Positions 1-8,597 of a stretch of 33,420 nucleotides of DNA are shown in pieces. The position numbers were made by a program, and so were the translations under genes. Source of the DNA: Thermoflexus hugenholtzii JAD2 (GTDB lineage: Bacteria; Chloroflexota; Anaerolineae; J036; Brachytrichaceae); assembly GCA_945877855.1 (NCBI GenBank), contig CAMDWA010000033.1, positions 1 to 33,420 of the forward strand, given 5' to 3'. Numbering within the stretch: position 1 is the stretch's first letter; each line of letters begins with the position of its first letter. The notes under the pieces are model-generated. The model ran no database searches, had not been told where the DNA came from, and saw only the letters and a program-made list of their open reading frames with translations.

Positions 1-337
1 CAAACGTATATAACTCATCTAATTCAACCGTATCCCACTCACCTAATTCTGGTATAGGGGCTTGCTCTGGATCGATCTTTTTTGTCAGTTTGTTTATCCA
101 ATTGGCTACGGTTTGATGATTTATGTGCATTTGGCGTCCGATACGTCGCTGATTTAGACCATCAATATACATTTTTGCCACTTCTTCGTGCATTTCTGGC
201 GGATACACTCCTGCTTTGGGTGTCGGCTTCGGCGTATAGTAACGTTTACACTCTCGACAATAGTATCGCTGGCTTCCACTTTTATTTATTCCGCATTTGT
301 GTGTATGTTCTGACTGACAATATTTACAACCTTTCAT
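1..337 (-). mobile_element. IS1-family transposase, N-terminal part (cut by window edge)
   Basis: The minus strand reads open from an ATG at 337 to base 1, giving about 112 residues with no stop. The N-terminus is a zinc ribbon (CKYC at residues 4-7, HTHKC at 11-15, CREC at 28-31). It is followed by a helix-turn-helix of the InsA type (GLNQRRIGRQMHINHQTVANW). The last residues, VELDELYTF, match the start of the IS1 InsB DDE domain, where the D of DE(L/M)(W/Y) is the first catalytic aspartate. Zinc ribbon, HTH and DDE are in one frame, as in single-ORF IS1-like elements, without the frameshift of classical IS1. The rest of the catalytic domain lies outside the window, so whether it is intact is unknown. 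I could not place the terminal inverted repeat; the end is presumably somewhere in 338-427. Confidence 0.8.
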
Positions 338-427
338 TCCCTAATCTTACATCACCTCTAGTTTTCTAGGCACTCCCTAAAAATCAGTTATGGCTTCGCT
401 TTTATAAGCAACAGTTTTCACAATATT

Positions 428-1381
428 ATGAAAATACAAAAAAAATTATTTCACCAGTTAATCGTGGGGTTCATTTCTACTATATCGCTAATGACTATGC
501 CCGCCCGAACAGTTAATGCCACAACAGCTAATATTGCATATCAAGCAACCAATGGATGCACAATCAATTTGACTGGATCGGGATCAGTTTGGGCTGGCGA
601 TAATTTTACAATTAGTGGTCAAGCTGGTCCTCTTTCAGATGGGAGATATGCTTTAATTGTGAACTTTCAAGCGCCTTTTGTATTCTTTAATTCTAAAGTT
701 AGCTTGAACGGGCAACTACAACCATCTGCATCAGGCACAATTGTGAGTGGGGGGAGTGCAATGGTATTTGCCTCAGCACAAGTTCCAAGCACTGTGATGA
801 ATGGGCCTGTTCAGATATCTTTTCAGATAGCGAATAGTAGTGGCGTTCAATGTAGTGGCTCTTATACACTTTATGTTAAATCATGTAATGCAAAGGCTGG
901 CAAATATGACGGAAACTTGCTTGCAGCCAGTAAAGAAGGAAATAATTGTTTTATTGCTAATATTCCGACTTCAATTCAATCTAAAGTGTGGATATGGAAT
1001 AAAGGTTTTTACATAAGTCCAGATTTACAGTGTCCATCATTTACGACAAGTGATACCGCTAATTGTTTATTTAAGCAAGTGCCATCTACTGGTTTTATCC
1101 AAAATAATAAATTTTATGTCAAACGTAAATTTGCTAATTGGTCATGGCGCTGTCCACAAGGAATTTGGGACAGTACAGGATGTTTAGTTGAAACTGCGCC
1201 TTTTGGAACCACAGCCTTTGCCTATAACGGAAATTGGTATACAACGCCAATTTCCAAAAATTGTAACCAATACTTTAGCGCTGGGATTGCAAAATTTGAT
1301 GGTGCAAATTGTTACATTATGACTGTACCTGTTGGTGCGACACCATTAATTAGCAATGCAAAATATTACTACATACCATAA
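428..1381 (+). CDS. secreted protein with four C-terminal Cys-pair repeats
   Basis: 317 residues, function unrecognised. The N-terminus looks like a signal peptide: basic MKIQKK, a hydrophobic stretch to about residue 24, and a likely cleavage near NATT at 30-33. Residues 34-150 look like a beta-rich domain with a Cys pair (C44, C142). The C-terminal half holds four repeats of about 40 residues: C153-C174, C202-C213, C242-C252 and C279-C295. Each runs Cys, variable loop, (D/S)xx(N/G)C, a short hydrophobic strand, a Pro and a closing aromatic strand such as N-x-x-(F/Y)-Y. These are probably small disulfide-closed beta modules for surface or extracellular binding. The gene is visibly more AT-rich than those after 1760 and sits next to an IS1 transposase, so acquisition by transfer is plausible. 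No clear Shine-Dalgarno precedes the ATG. Confidence 0.7.
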   Translation: MKIQKKLFHQLIVGFISTISLMTMPARTVNATTANIAYQATNGCTINLTGSGSVWAGDNFTISGQAGPLSDGRYALIVNFQAPFVFFNSKVSLNGQLQPSASGTIVSGGSAMVFASAQVPSTVMNGPVQISFQIANSSGVQCSGSYTLYVKSCNAKAGKYDGNLLAASKEGNNCFIANIPTSIQSKVWIWNKGFYISPDLQCPSFTTSDTANCLFKQVPSTGFIQNNKFYVKRKFANWSWRCPQGIWDSTGCLVETAPFGTTAFAYNGNWYTTPISKNCNQYFSAGIAKFDGANCYIMTVPVGATPLISNAKYYYIP

Positions 1382-1520
1382 TCTATGTTATATGTAAAAT
1401 GACTTTTCGCCGTAAAATAACAATTTGGAGATTTAGCTTGATTAGATTGAAATCACATAATTAGGCTAATTACGATTTGTGTGGTTGAAGTAGTGGCATG
1501 TTGTCAAACGCTTCGGCTAG

Positions 1521-1557
1521 CAACAAGGTCAGACATGGGGGATGTCTGACCTTGTTG
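1521..1557. terminator. perfect 16-bp hairpin, probable terminator
   Basis: Arms at 1521-1536 and 1542-1557 are perfect reverse complements around a GGGGG loop. The 3' side continues into TTTG and a T-rich stretch. It lies in the 379-bp gap 1382-1760 between the secreted repeat protein and the nitroreductase. Nothing else in that gap was recognised except a possible -10 just before 1761. It differs in sequence from the GCCGATTTCAC hairpin family. Confidence 0.6.
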
Positions 1558-1760
1558 TTTGTGCCCCTATTTTATTACGCCCTAATCCCCGAAAATAAAG
1601 ACTCAAACTTCAGTACTAGCACGACAAACCTGCACAGTGTTCACCCGTGCCTAATATCTACTTGAGCGACACAGATCGGTTGGCATCGCAAGCAGGCGAT
1701 GTTTTGAAATTAAGCAAAAGAAGCATGGCAAGGTATAAAAGTTAGATAAACTATACCTAT

Positions 1761-2438
1761 ATGCCCGAAACACTCAACCTTATACCGCATAGCGACTACC
1801 ATGAATATGCGCCCGACGACATGCAGCGCCGCGCCAGCGAATTTTATGCCGATCTGCGCCGCCGCCGCACCGTGCGCGAATTTAGCCGCCGCCCAGTGCC
1901 ACGCCAAATCATCGAAGATTGCATTTTGACCGCAGGCACGGCCCCCAATGGCGCAAATTTGCAGCCTTGGCAATTTGTCGTCATCAGCGACCCAGCCATT
2001 AAACACAAACTGCGTGTGGCCGCCGAAGAAGAAGAGCGCGAATTTTATAACGGTCGCGCCCCACAAGAATGGATTGATGCGCTCGCGCCACTGGGCACAG
2101 ACCCCAACAAACCATTCCTTGAAGATGCGCCTTACCTGATCGCCATTTTTGCCAAAGGCTACGATGTGCTACCCGATGGCCGAAAGGTCAAAAATTATTA
2201 CGCCAGCGAATCTACCGGCATCGCCACCGGAATGCTCATCACCGCTATTCACAACGCCGGGTTAGTCTCGCTCACCCACACCCCCAGCCCAATGGGCTTC
2301 CTCAATCAAATTTTGGGCCGCCCCGAAAATGAGCGCCCATTTTTGTTGCTCGTCGTTGGCTACCCCGCCGATGATGTCAAAGTGCCGGCCTTCGCCAGTA
2401 AGAAAAAACCACTCGCGCAAATAGCCACCTTTCTTTAA
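1761..2438 (+). CDS. nitroreductase-fold flavoprotein, iodotyrosine deiodinase-like
   Basis: 225 residues, the usual size of a one-domain nitroreductase. The FMN-phosphate motif RRRTVREFS is at 34-42, [15 protein letters not shown] at 58-72 and LTHTPSPM at 171-178. It follows iodotyrosine deiodinase (IYD) rather than NfsA/NfsB. After AAEEEE it keeps E92, Y96 and K117, in the spacing of the Glu-Tyr-Lys triad with which IYD binds the zwitterion of a halotyrosine. The predicted reaction is reductive dehalogenation of iodo-, bromo- or chlorotyrosine using FMNH2; another small aromatic amino acid is possible. The next gene is homogentisate dioxygenase, which fits tyrosine metabolism, although a repeat array separates them. 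The ATG at 1761 follows TATACCTAT with no Shine-Dalgarno, so the mRNA may have almost no leader. Confidence 0.83.
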   Translation: MPETLNLIPHSDYHEYAPDDMQRRASEFYADLRRRRTVREFSRRPVPRQIIEDCILTAGTAPNGANLQPWQFVVISDPAIKHKLRVAAEEEEREFYNGRAPQEWIDALAPLGTDPNKPFLEDAPYLIAIFAKGYDVLPDGRKVKNYYASESTGIATGMLITAIHNAGLVSLTHTPSPMGFLNQILGRPENERPFLLLVVGYPADDVKVPAFASKKKPLAQIATFL

Positions 2439-2440
2439 TA

Positions 2441-2594
2441 ATGGTCAGTGATTAATGGTTAATGGTTAATGGTTAATGGTTAATTATGAATAATTCCATT
2501 AATCATTAATCATTAATCATTAATCACTGACCATTAACCATTAACCATTAACCACTGACCATTAACCATTAACCATTAATCATTAACCATTAAC
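2441..2594. repeat. inverted heptamer array (TTAATGG / CCATTAA)
   Basis: The gap between two plus-strand genes is a run of 7-bp TTAATGG-type units followed by CCATTAA/TCATTAA-type units, which are the reverse complement. Variants such as ATTAATC and GACCATT keep the 7-bp phase. The transcript could fold into long imperfect hairpins. Confidence 0.9.
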
Positions 2595-2598
2595 AAAC

Positions 2599-3765
2599 AT
2601 GCCTTTCTATCACAAACTCGGTCAAATCCCGCATAAACGTCACACCCAATTTCGCAAACCCGATGGCAAACTCTATCGCGAAGAAGTGATGGGGCTAGAA
2701 GGGTTTAGCGGCGTGCAATCCATTTTGTATCATCACTTTTTGCCGCCGCGGGTGCTAAAAACCGAATTTTTGGGTGATGTCAAGCCCATCTATGCTGATT
2801 ATGGGGCCATTCGCCACCGCGCCTTTGCCACCGGTGCTGCCACCAGCGGGGGTGATGCTGTGAGCGCCCGCCGCATTTTGCTCGGCAACAGCGATGTCAC
2901 GCTGAGCATCAGCCGCCCCACCCAAAGCATGGACTATTATTATCGCAACGCCCAAGCCTACGAGGTGTGGTTTGCTCACGAGGGCAGCGGTGTGCTGCGC
3001 AGCCAGTTTGGGCGATTGCCGTTTGGGCCGGGTGACTATTTGGTCATTCCTTTTGGCACAACGTGGAAGCTCGAACTCAACACGCCCGAAGCACGTTTTT
3101 TTGTCATCGAGACCGGCAGCCAGATCACCACGCCCAAACGTTACCGAAACGAATTTGGGCAATTGCTCGAACATGCGCCCTATTGCGAGCGTGATTTTCG
3201 CCCGCCCAGCGAGATGGAAACGCATACCGAACGTGGCGAATTTGAGGTGCGGGTGAAAGTGCGTGACAGCATGTCACGCCACATCCTCGACCATCATCCG
3301 CTTGATGTGGTGGGTTGGGATGGTTATTTATTCCCCTACGCCTTCAGCATCCATGATTTCGAGCCGATCACCGGTCGCGTTCATCAACCGCCGCCGGTGC
3401 ACCAAACTTTTCAGGCCGATGCCTTCGTCGTTTGCTCTTTCGTGCCGCGTTTGTTCGACTATCATCCGCAGGCCATTCCTGCGCCCTATTCGCATTCAAA
3501 TGTCAACAGCGATGAGGTAATTTATTACTGCGAAGGCAACTTTATGTCGCGCAAAGGCATTAAACAATATGATATCTCGCTGCACCCCTTCGGCCTGCCG
3601 CACGGCCCGCAACCCGGCATGACCGAAGCCTCGATCGGGGCCAAAGAAACCAAAGAGTTGGCTGTCATGGTTGACACTTTCCGCCCGCTACAGGTTGCCA
3701 TTGACGCACTCGAAGCCGAAAAACCCGAATATCAAGGCACATGGCTCGAGGGCAACGGAGAGTAA
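2599..3765 (+). CDS. hmgA: homogentisate 1,2-dioxygenase
   Basis: 388 residues, cupin fold, cytoplasmic. It opens the aromatic ring of homogentisate to maleylacetoacetate with Fe(II) and O2 in tyrosine and phenylalanine breakdown. The N-terminal MPFYHKLGQIPHKRHTQF and the C-terminal metal region are typical of the bacterial branch. Iron ligands by alignment from memory with the human enzyme (H335, E341, H371) are H299, D305 or E306, and H335. The two histidines keep the 36-residue spacing. The carboxylate position falls in SNVNSDE, where D305 has the exact human spacing and E306 is one further. No maleylacetoacetate isomerase or fumarylacetoacetase is in the window. The start is the ATG directly after the heptamer array; a Shine-Dalgarno is not visible. 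Confidence 0.93.
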   Translation: MPFYHKLGQIPHKRHTQFRKPDGKLYREEVMGLEGFSGVQSILYHHFLPPRVLKTEFLGDVKPIYADYGAIRHRAFATGAATSGGDAVSARRILLGNSDVTLSISRPTQSMDYYYRNAQAYEVWFAHEGSGVLRSQFGRLPFGPGDYLVIPFGTTWKLELNTPEARFFVIETGSQITTPKRYRNEFGQLLEHAPYCERDFRPPSEMETHTERGEFEVRVKVRDSMSRHILDHHPLDVVGWDGYLFPYAFSIHDFEPITGRVHQPPPVHQTFQADAFVVCSFVPRLFDYHPQAIPAPYSHSNVNSDEVIYYCEGNFMSRKGIKQYDISLHPFGLPHGPQPGMTEASIGAKETKELAVMVDTFRPLQVAIDALEAEKPEYQGTWLEGNGE

Positions 3766-3771
3766 TTTTGG

Positions 3772-3876
3772 AGGGATGAAGGATAAAGGATGAAGGATGA
3801 ACTGAATCTGTCCTTCATCCTTCATCCTTCACCCCTCATCCTTCACCCCTCATCCTTCACCCTTCACCCTTCATCC
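3772..3876. repeat. inverted heptamer array (GGATGAA / TTCATCC)
   Basis: A short left run of GGATGAA/GGATAAA units, a spacer (CTGAATCTG) and a longer right run of TTCATCC/TTCACCC units, all in 7-bp phase. It fills the gap between hmgA and the N-acetyltransferase and ends a few bases before the ATG of the latter. Confidence 0.9.
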
Positions 3877-3881
3877 TTTTT

Positions 3882-4694
3882 ATGTTAGACGTTTATCTTC
3901 GCCGTATTAACTACGCTGGGCCACTTACGCCGAGCCGCGAGACGCTATTTGGGCTGCATCGCGCCCATTTGCTCAGCATCCCCTACGAAAATTTAGATAT
4001 TCATCTGGGCGAACGGCTGACGCTGGATTTTGAGCAAATTTTTGATAAGATTGTGCGGCGGCAGCGTGGCGGTTGGTGCTACGAGATGAACAGCTTGTTC
4101 GCATGGGCGTTGCGCGAATTGGGCTTTGACGTGCATTTATTGAGTGGTGTCGTTAACCCCAGCAGTCGAGACGAATACGCCGTCCGCGATCATCTGATTT
4201 TGTTGGTCAAGTCTGTTGAAGGGAGTAATTACATTGCCGATGTTGGCTTCGGTAATGCGTTTCTCTATCCGTTACCCTTCGGTGAGGGCGTGTATACGCA
4301 AGGTGGCTTTACCTTTGGCTTTTGCCGCAGCGACGATGGTTATTGGCATTTTACCAATCAACAATATAGCAAGGCTGGCTTTGTATTTAATCTGCAACCT
4401 TACCAATTGTCTGATTTTGGCGAACGTTGCCATTGGTTACAAACCGCGCCCGAGTCGAAATTTGTGCGCATGACCGTATGCCACAAAATGTTTGATGACC
4501 GTATCATCACCCTACGCGGGGCATTGCTTTATACCACCACCGCCAACGCCATGACCGAACACACTGTGCAATCGCACGACGAATTTGTGGCAGTGTTAAA
4601 TGAGATTTTTGGTCTGCAATTGCCCCATTCGGCAGCATTATGGCGCAAAACTTGGCAGATCTATCTGGCTTTTCAACAGCCACAATCGAATTGA
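3882..4694 (+). CDS. nat: arylamine N-acetyltransferase
   Basis: 270 residues, the normal length for bacterial NAT. It transfers acetyl (or another acyl group) from CoA to arylamines or arylhydrazines. The cysteine-protease-like triad is complete: C66 in RGGWCYEMN, H104 in VRDHLILLV and D120 in YIADVGFGN. The N-terminal helical part ends with SIPYENLDIHLG, also typical. RGGWCYEMN varies slightly from the usual RGG-x-C-x-E-x-N. It follows hmgA on the same strand across a repeat array. The start is the ATG at 3882, immediately after the T-rich end of the array, with no obvious ribosome binding site. The physiological substrate cannot be told from the sequence. Confidence 0.92.
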   Translation: MLDVYLRRINYAGPLTPSRETLFGLHRAHLLSIPYENLDIHLGERLTLDFEQIFDKIVRRQRGGWCYEMNSLFAWALRELGFDVHLLSGVVNPSSRDEYAVRDHLILLVKSVEGSNYIADVGFGNAFLYPLPFGEGVYTQGGFTFGFCRSDDGYWHFTNQQYSKAGFVFNLQPYQLSDFGERCHWLQTAPESKFVRMTVCHKMFDDRIITLRGALLYTTTANAMTEHTVQSHDEFVAVLNEIFGLQLPHSAALWRKTWQIYLAFQQPQSN

Positions 4695-4721
4695 ACGCGA
4701 AGGCGTGAATGTGTGAGAATT

Positions 4722-4754
4722 CCCTCCCCACGCTGAAAGCATGAGGAGGGAGGG
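4722..4754. terminator. possible terminator between convergent genes
   Basis: CCCTCCC at 4722-4728 can pair with GGGAGGG at 4748-4754, and the loop holds a small inner stem (GCT-GAA-AGC). It lies between the convergent nat gene and the Asp-box gene, so it could serve both. There is no good T-run, so confidence is low. Confidence 0.3.
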
Positions 4755-4816
4755 CTATATGCCCAATTTCACCTAATTATCTTGCTGTGCGACTTCGCGT
4801 CTTTGCTTGAAACAAC

Positions 4817-6748
4817 CTAAACCTGCCAAACCGCCCCACCCAGCGTGACCGCGCCCAAGCTTGGGCCTTGGGTGAGCAGCCCGACCACCGAGCGACCCGC
4901 CAAGACATCGCCAAAGGGTTGCCACGATTGCCCCTCGTCAACCGAGGTCAATACCCCACGATTGGTGGACGCAATCAGACGATGATCGCTGGCGAAGTGT
5001 GGCGAACGCGCCAAACCGGTGACATTCATGCCTTCTTCGAGGGTGAACGCATGGGCCTGTAGTTTGCCGTCTGCATCACGCAGTACACGGGTGAGGCTGT
5101 TTTGCGCCCCAATCAACAAGGCTTCATTGCCATTAACAAGGCTGACCAGCGGCACATGCAAGCCATTCAAGGTGGTTAATAGCGTCCAATCATCAGCCGA
5201 TTGCGGCAATGCACCGTCAGCCGATTCCCAACGCCACACCCGCCCAATAAAACGCACCTCATCTTCGATCAGGTCGCCGTCAGCATCTTCTTCATTTTTG
5301 GCAATATAAGTCACGATATGAATGGCCCCATCGTGGGTGATTTCGGCCTGCAAGGGCGTGCCGTCATCATTGGGGCCGGTGGCGCTGCGCCATGTTTTGC
5401 CAGCATCTGCCGACACATGCAATTGCTTCGACAGATACACCACTGCCAAGGCCTCAGATATTGTCGCTTGTTTGACGATACAGCCAATTTGGCGCTGGGT
5501 GTCAGCCTCGATGGGTGGTTGGGGCGTATAGCCCGAACTGTTATAAACGCCTAATAAATCAAAAAATTCTAGGCGGGTGGGGCTGGCTAAAACCACGCCC
5601 ATTTCGTCGCCGCAGCGCAAGGGGGTGAGGTTTGACAAGATGTTGCCTTCGTCCGAGGTGCTTTGGCGCATCACGGTTTGCCACGTTTGCCCAGCATCAT
5701 CTGAACGCACCAATGATTGATTCGACAAGCAATAAATGCGACCATTGGGCAATTGAAAGGCTTGGGGTGGAATTTGGGCCGCAAGGCCGTTGTTGCTTGC
5801 GGCCCACGTTGCGCCGCCATCTGTTGTTGCCCAACAACCAGCCTCCCATAACCCGGCCAAACAATGGGCCGCATCGAGGTTTGCCACCGCCAGCACTGGG
5901 TTTTCGCTGACAAGGCTGTGCGCCCAGTCGTCATAATTGGGTGCATGGGCCACAAAAACACCTTCATCGGTGCCGACCCATAGGCCATCGGCGGCGAGCT
6001 GCATACAATGCACCATGTGGGTTTGCAGACCGATATTTTGCCAATTCAGACCAGCATTACGCGAGATAAACACCCCGCCGGTCTCTAATCCGGCAAACAA
6101 TGTTTTGTCTTGGGCAAAATGCGGCGACACCGCCAAGCACTGCACTGCGCTGTCGTCTAAGCCATCGCCGGTCTCGCGCCATGCCCGCGCTGCATTAGGC
6201 GAGCGATATAAGCCGCCTGATGCGCTGCCCGCCCACAACAATTCGCTGTCATCAAAATTGGGCGACACCGCCAAACACAAAATTTCGCTATCGACCAAGC
6301 CAAAATCGCCCAATTGCCACGATTCACCGCGATCAAACGAGCGATAAACGCCGTTGTCGGTGGCGGCAAAAAGCGTGCTATTGTCGGCAAAATTAGGCGC
6401 AATGGCAATGGCGTTGATGATGCCAACACCCGCCCAAGCGCTGACCTCGTGCCATGTTTGCCCGCCATCGCCCGATTGAAATAGCCGCTTGTTTTGGGTG
6501 GCGGCAAAGACGGTGTTACCTGCCGACGACAGCACCCGCACAGCGCTATCTTCATTAAAGCCGGCCTGTGTTAACGCCCAAGTGTTTGCGCCATCGGTTG
6601 ATCGATACACCCCGGCCAAGGTTGCGGCCAAGGCCCAAGGGGTGCTTGTGTCAGCATTCACAGCAAGATCAAATACGGTTCCGCCATACCAGCCGCCAGC
6701 GGCTTGCCAATCGGTGGGTTGAGTGGGTTTTTGAAGTGCGTTTGTCAT
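4817..6748 (-). CDS. Asp-box (BNR-like) beta-propeller protein
   Basis: 643 residues with eight recognisable Asp-boxes of the form S-x-D-x-G-x-T/S-W: 50-57, 92-99, 137-144, 229-236, 308-315, 349-356, 446-453 and 602-609. A degenerate one lies at 183-190. Each box follows a strand such as SPxFAxDxxLxAG, as in sialidase-like, Ycf48-like and VPS10-like propellers. There is no signal peptide, membrane segment or visible sialidase catalytic set (Arg triad, Tyr/Glu), so a binding or scaffold role is more likely than hydrolysis. It starts 41 bp downstream of the chaperonin-like gene on the same strand and is probably co-transcribed with it, which makes it a candidate client or partner. The client role is inference only. 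Confidence 0.75.
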   Translation of the reverse strand: MTNALQKPTQPTDWQAAGGWYGGTVFDLAVNADTSTPWALAATLAGVYRSTDGANTWALTQAGFNEDSAVRVLSSAGNTVFAATQNKRLFQSGDGGQTWHEVSAWAGVGIINAIAIAPNFADNSTLFAATDNGVYRSFDRGESWQLGDFGLVDSEILCLAVSPNFDDSELLWAGSASGGLYRSPNAARAWRETGDGLDDSAVQCLAVSPHFAQDKTLFAGLETGGVFISRNAGLNWQNIGLQTHMVHCMQLAADGLWVGTDEGVFVAHAPNYDDWAHSLVSENPVLAVANLDAAHCLAGLWEAGCWATTDGGATWAASNNGLAAQIPPQAFQLPNGRIYCLSNQSLVRSDDAGQTWQTVMRQSTSDEGNILSNLTPLRCGDEMGVVLASPTRLEFFDLLGVYNSSGYTPQPPIEADTQRQIGCIVKQATISEALAVVYLSKQLHVSADAGKTWRSATGPNDDGTPLQAEITHDGAIHIVTYIAKNEEDADGDLIEDEVRFIGRVWRWESADGALPQSADDWTLLTTLNGLHVPLVSLVNGNEALLIGAQNSLTRVLRDADGKLQAHAFTLEEGMNVTGLARSPHFASDHRLIASTNRGVLTSVDEGQSWQPFGDVLAGRSVVGLLTQGPSLGAVTLGGAVWQV

Positions 6749-6789
6749 GGTTTAACATTGCTTTGTAAAAAGCGAGTTTGAAAGGGTGT

Positions 6790-8421
6790 TTAAGGGTCTA
6801 GCGTGACCTCTTTGTCACGGTTATCACGGGGTTTATGAATGAGCGCCTCGGTGGTCAAAATCATGATGGCGGCACTGAGCGCCGCCCGAAACGCCGCAAT
6901 TAATACATTCACTGGGTCAACAATATTGGCAACAAACATATCTACCATATCACCTTGGGTCACATCAAAACCAAGCGCGGTGTTGCGCATAGGCGTGGGG
7001 GTGGGGTGAATGGGGACAATAGCTGCCGCGTCGTAGCCTGAATTGCGTAAAATGGCGCGGGCGGGTTGGCAAAGGGCCGCCACCAATAATGAACGGGCCA
7101 GCGCATCGTCATCATAACCCTCATTTGCCAGCGCGATTTGTTGCAGTATTTGGGCGGCATAAATATATGCCCAGCCGCCGCCAGCCACTACGCCAGATTC
7201 CATCGCCGCTCGTATCACGCGCACCGCATCTTCGCAGCGGGTTTTATAAAATTCGCGTTCGGTTTCGGTGGCCCCGCCCACCCGCAACAATGCCACGCCG
7301 CCGCTCAGTTTGCCGGCCCGTTCAAATAATTGGTTGCGAATATCGTTGTCTTTGGTTTTGGCAATTTGTTTGCGGATGTCGGCTACACGTTGCCGAATGG
7401 CTGCCGGACGGCCTTTGCCGCCGATGAGGGTGAAAGCCGAGCGCACGGCGCGAAATTCATCGGCGCTGCCGAGGTCGGACAGTGCCACATTTTCCAACTG
7501 ATGCCCAGCTTCTTCGGCGACTAATTTGCCGCCGCACAGCGTTGCCAAGTCTTGCAAAATATCGAAGCGCTCGTCACCCGCGCCCGGCGCATTGACGGCC
7601 AAAGTTGGCAGTGTGCCATGCCGTTTGTTCATCACCAACAAATTGAGCGCCTCGCCCTCAATGTTAAATGACACCACCGCCAAGCCGTGTTGTTTGGTGT
7701 GGGCTTGCTCGGCCACCTTTTGCATAATGGGCATGAGGTCGGTGGCGGCGCTGAGGCGATGGGTGGTAAACAAAATGTAGGGGTTGCTTAAAATCGCTTC
7801 GCCGCCATGGGTGGCAAATGATTGCGACTCCCAGCCCTTGTTCCACAATGCGCCTTGAATATATTCGCGGTCGTGGGTGACGCTGTTGCTGGGTCGCACT
7901 TCAATGGCTCCTTGCGAGCCAACCACGTCAAAACATTCGTGCAAATGTTTGGCGAGTTCGGCGTTGCCGATCATGGCTTGGGCGAGCGCAATCATTGGGG
8001 CGCTGCTGTCCATCGGGCGGGCTTGGGTCTTGATGGCTTCAATCACCACTGGTTGGGCTTTTTCGAGGGCGCGGCGCAGCAACATCGGGTCTACCCCAGC
8101 CGTAATTAATCGGCAGCCATCTTCAATTAAGCGTCGCGCCATCACAACGGCCATCGTGCTGCCGTCGCCTACTTCTTCTTCGATTTGCCATGCCAAATGT
8201 CGCGCCATCAGCAAGCCCATGCTTTCAAAACGGCTAGGCAAGCCATAAAATCGGCGGGCTAAACGTGCGCCATCGTTGAGCAATTCGGGGGCTTTGCGCC
8301 GTGAATCACGCTCGACCGCAACCAATCGCCCGCGTGGGCCAAGCGTCACCTCAAGCGCGTCGGCCATTTGCTTAAAGCCACGCCGCAAATATTCACGTGC
8401 ATTTGGGCCAATACAATTCAT
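6790..8421 (-). CDS. divergent GroEL-like (Cpn60) chaperonin paralogue
   Basis: 543 residues with the chosen start; E. coli GroEL has 548. Group I chaperonin architecture is complete. Residues 25-30 are VTLGPR. D50 (LLNDGARLAR) and D86 (VGDGSTM) match ATP-site D52 and D87 of GroEL. The apical region keeps EGEALNLLVMNK and APGAGDERFDILQD. GGVALLRVGGATETE and CEDAVRVIRAA (the D398 equivalent) follow, then GVVAGGG. The GGM-rich C-terminal tail is absent and replaced by a charged end. Many otherwise invariant positions differ, and no groES is adjacent, so this is a specialised paralogue rather than the housekeeping copy. An in-frame ATG at 8451 lies in the repeat array and would add ten array-encoded residues; MNCIGPNAREYL at 8421 is the natural start. 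Confidence 0.85.
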   Translation of the reverse strand: MNCIGPNAREYLRRGFKQMADALEVTLGPRGRLVAVERDSRRKAPELLNDGARLARRFYGLPSRFESMGLLMARHLAWQIEEEVGDGSTMAVVMARRLIEDGCRLITAGVDPMLLRRALEKAQPVVIEAIKTQARPMDSSAPMIALAQAMIGNAELAKHLHECFDVVGSQGAIEVRPSNSVTHDREYIQGALWNKGWESQSFATHGGEAILSNPYILFTTHRLSAATDLMPIMQKVAEQAHTKQHGLAVVSFNIEGEALNLLVMNKRHGTLPTLAVNAPGAGDERFDILQDLATLCGGKLVAEEAGHQLENVALSDLGSADEFRAVRSAFTLIGGKGRPAAIRQRVADIRKQIAKTKDNDIRNQLFERAGKLSGGVALLRVGGATETEREFYKTRCEDAVRVIRAAMESGVVAGGGWAYIYAAQILQQIALANEGYDDDALARSLLVAALCQPARAILRNSGYDAAAIVPIHPTPTPMRNTALGFDVTQGDMVDMFVANIVDPVNVLIAAFRAALSAAIMILTTEALIHKPRDNRDKEVTLDP

Positions 8422-8426
8422 GGGGA

Positions 8427-8593
8427 GTAAGAACCAAGAGCCAAGAGCCAAGAACTAAGAACTAAGAACCAAGAACCAAGAACTAAGAACTAAGAGCCAA
8501 GAACTAAGAACTAAGAATCAAGAATCAAGCGTTCTATCTATAAGCTTTACTCTATATTCTCATCTTGGTTCTTGGTTCTTAGTTCTTGGCTCT
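8427..8593. repeat. inverted heptamer array (AAGAACT / AGTTCTT)
   Basis: A long left run of 7-bp units (AAGAACC, AAGAACT, AAGAGCC, AAGAATC), a unique centre of about 35 bp, and a shorter right run of GGTTCTT/AGTTCTT/GGCTCTC. It separates rsfS from the chaperonin-like gene and creates a false upstream ATG for the latter. Confidence 0.9.
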
Positions 8594-8597
8594 CTTT

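Noticed and set aside
82-369. 95-residue plus-strand reading
   Set aside because: It lies antisense to the IS1 transposase frame, which has clear zinc-ribbon, HTH and DDE motifs.
338-427. IS1 terminal inverted repeat
   Set aside because: The region contains AGGCACTCCCTAAAAATCAG, which may be an end, but the other end is outside the window and no target duplication can be tested.
4817-6748. Sialidase
   Set aside because: Asp-boxes alone are not diagnostic, and the Arg triad, Tyr and Glu of sialidases were not found; no signal peptide.
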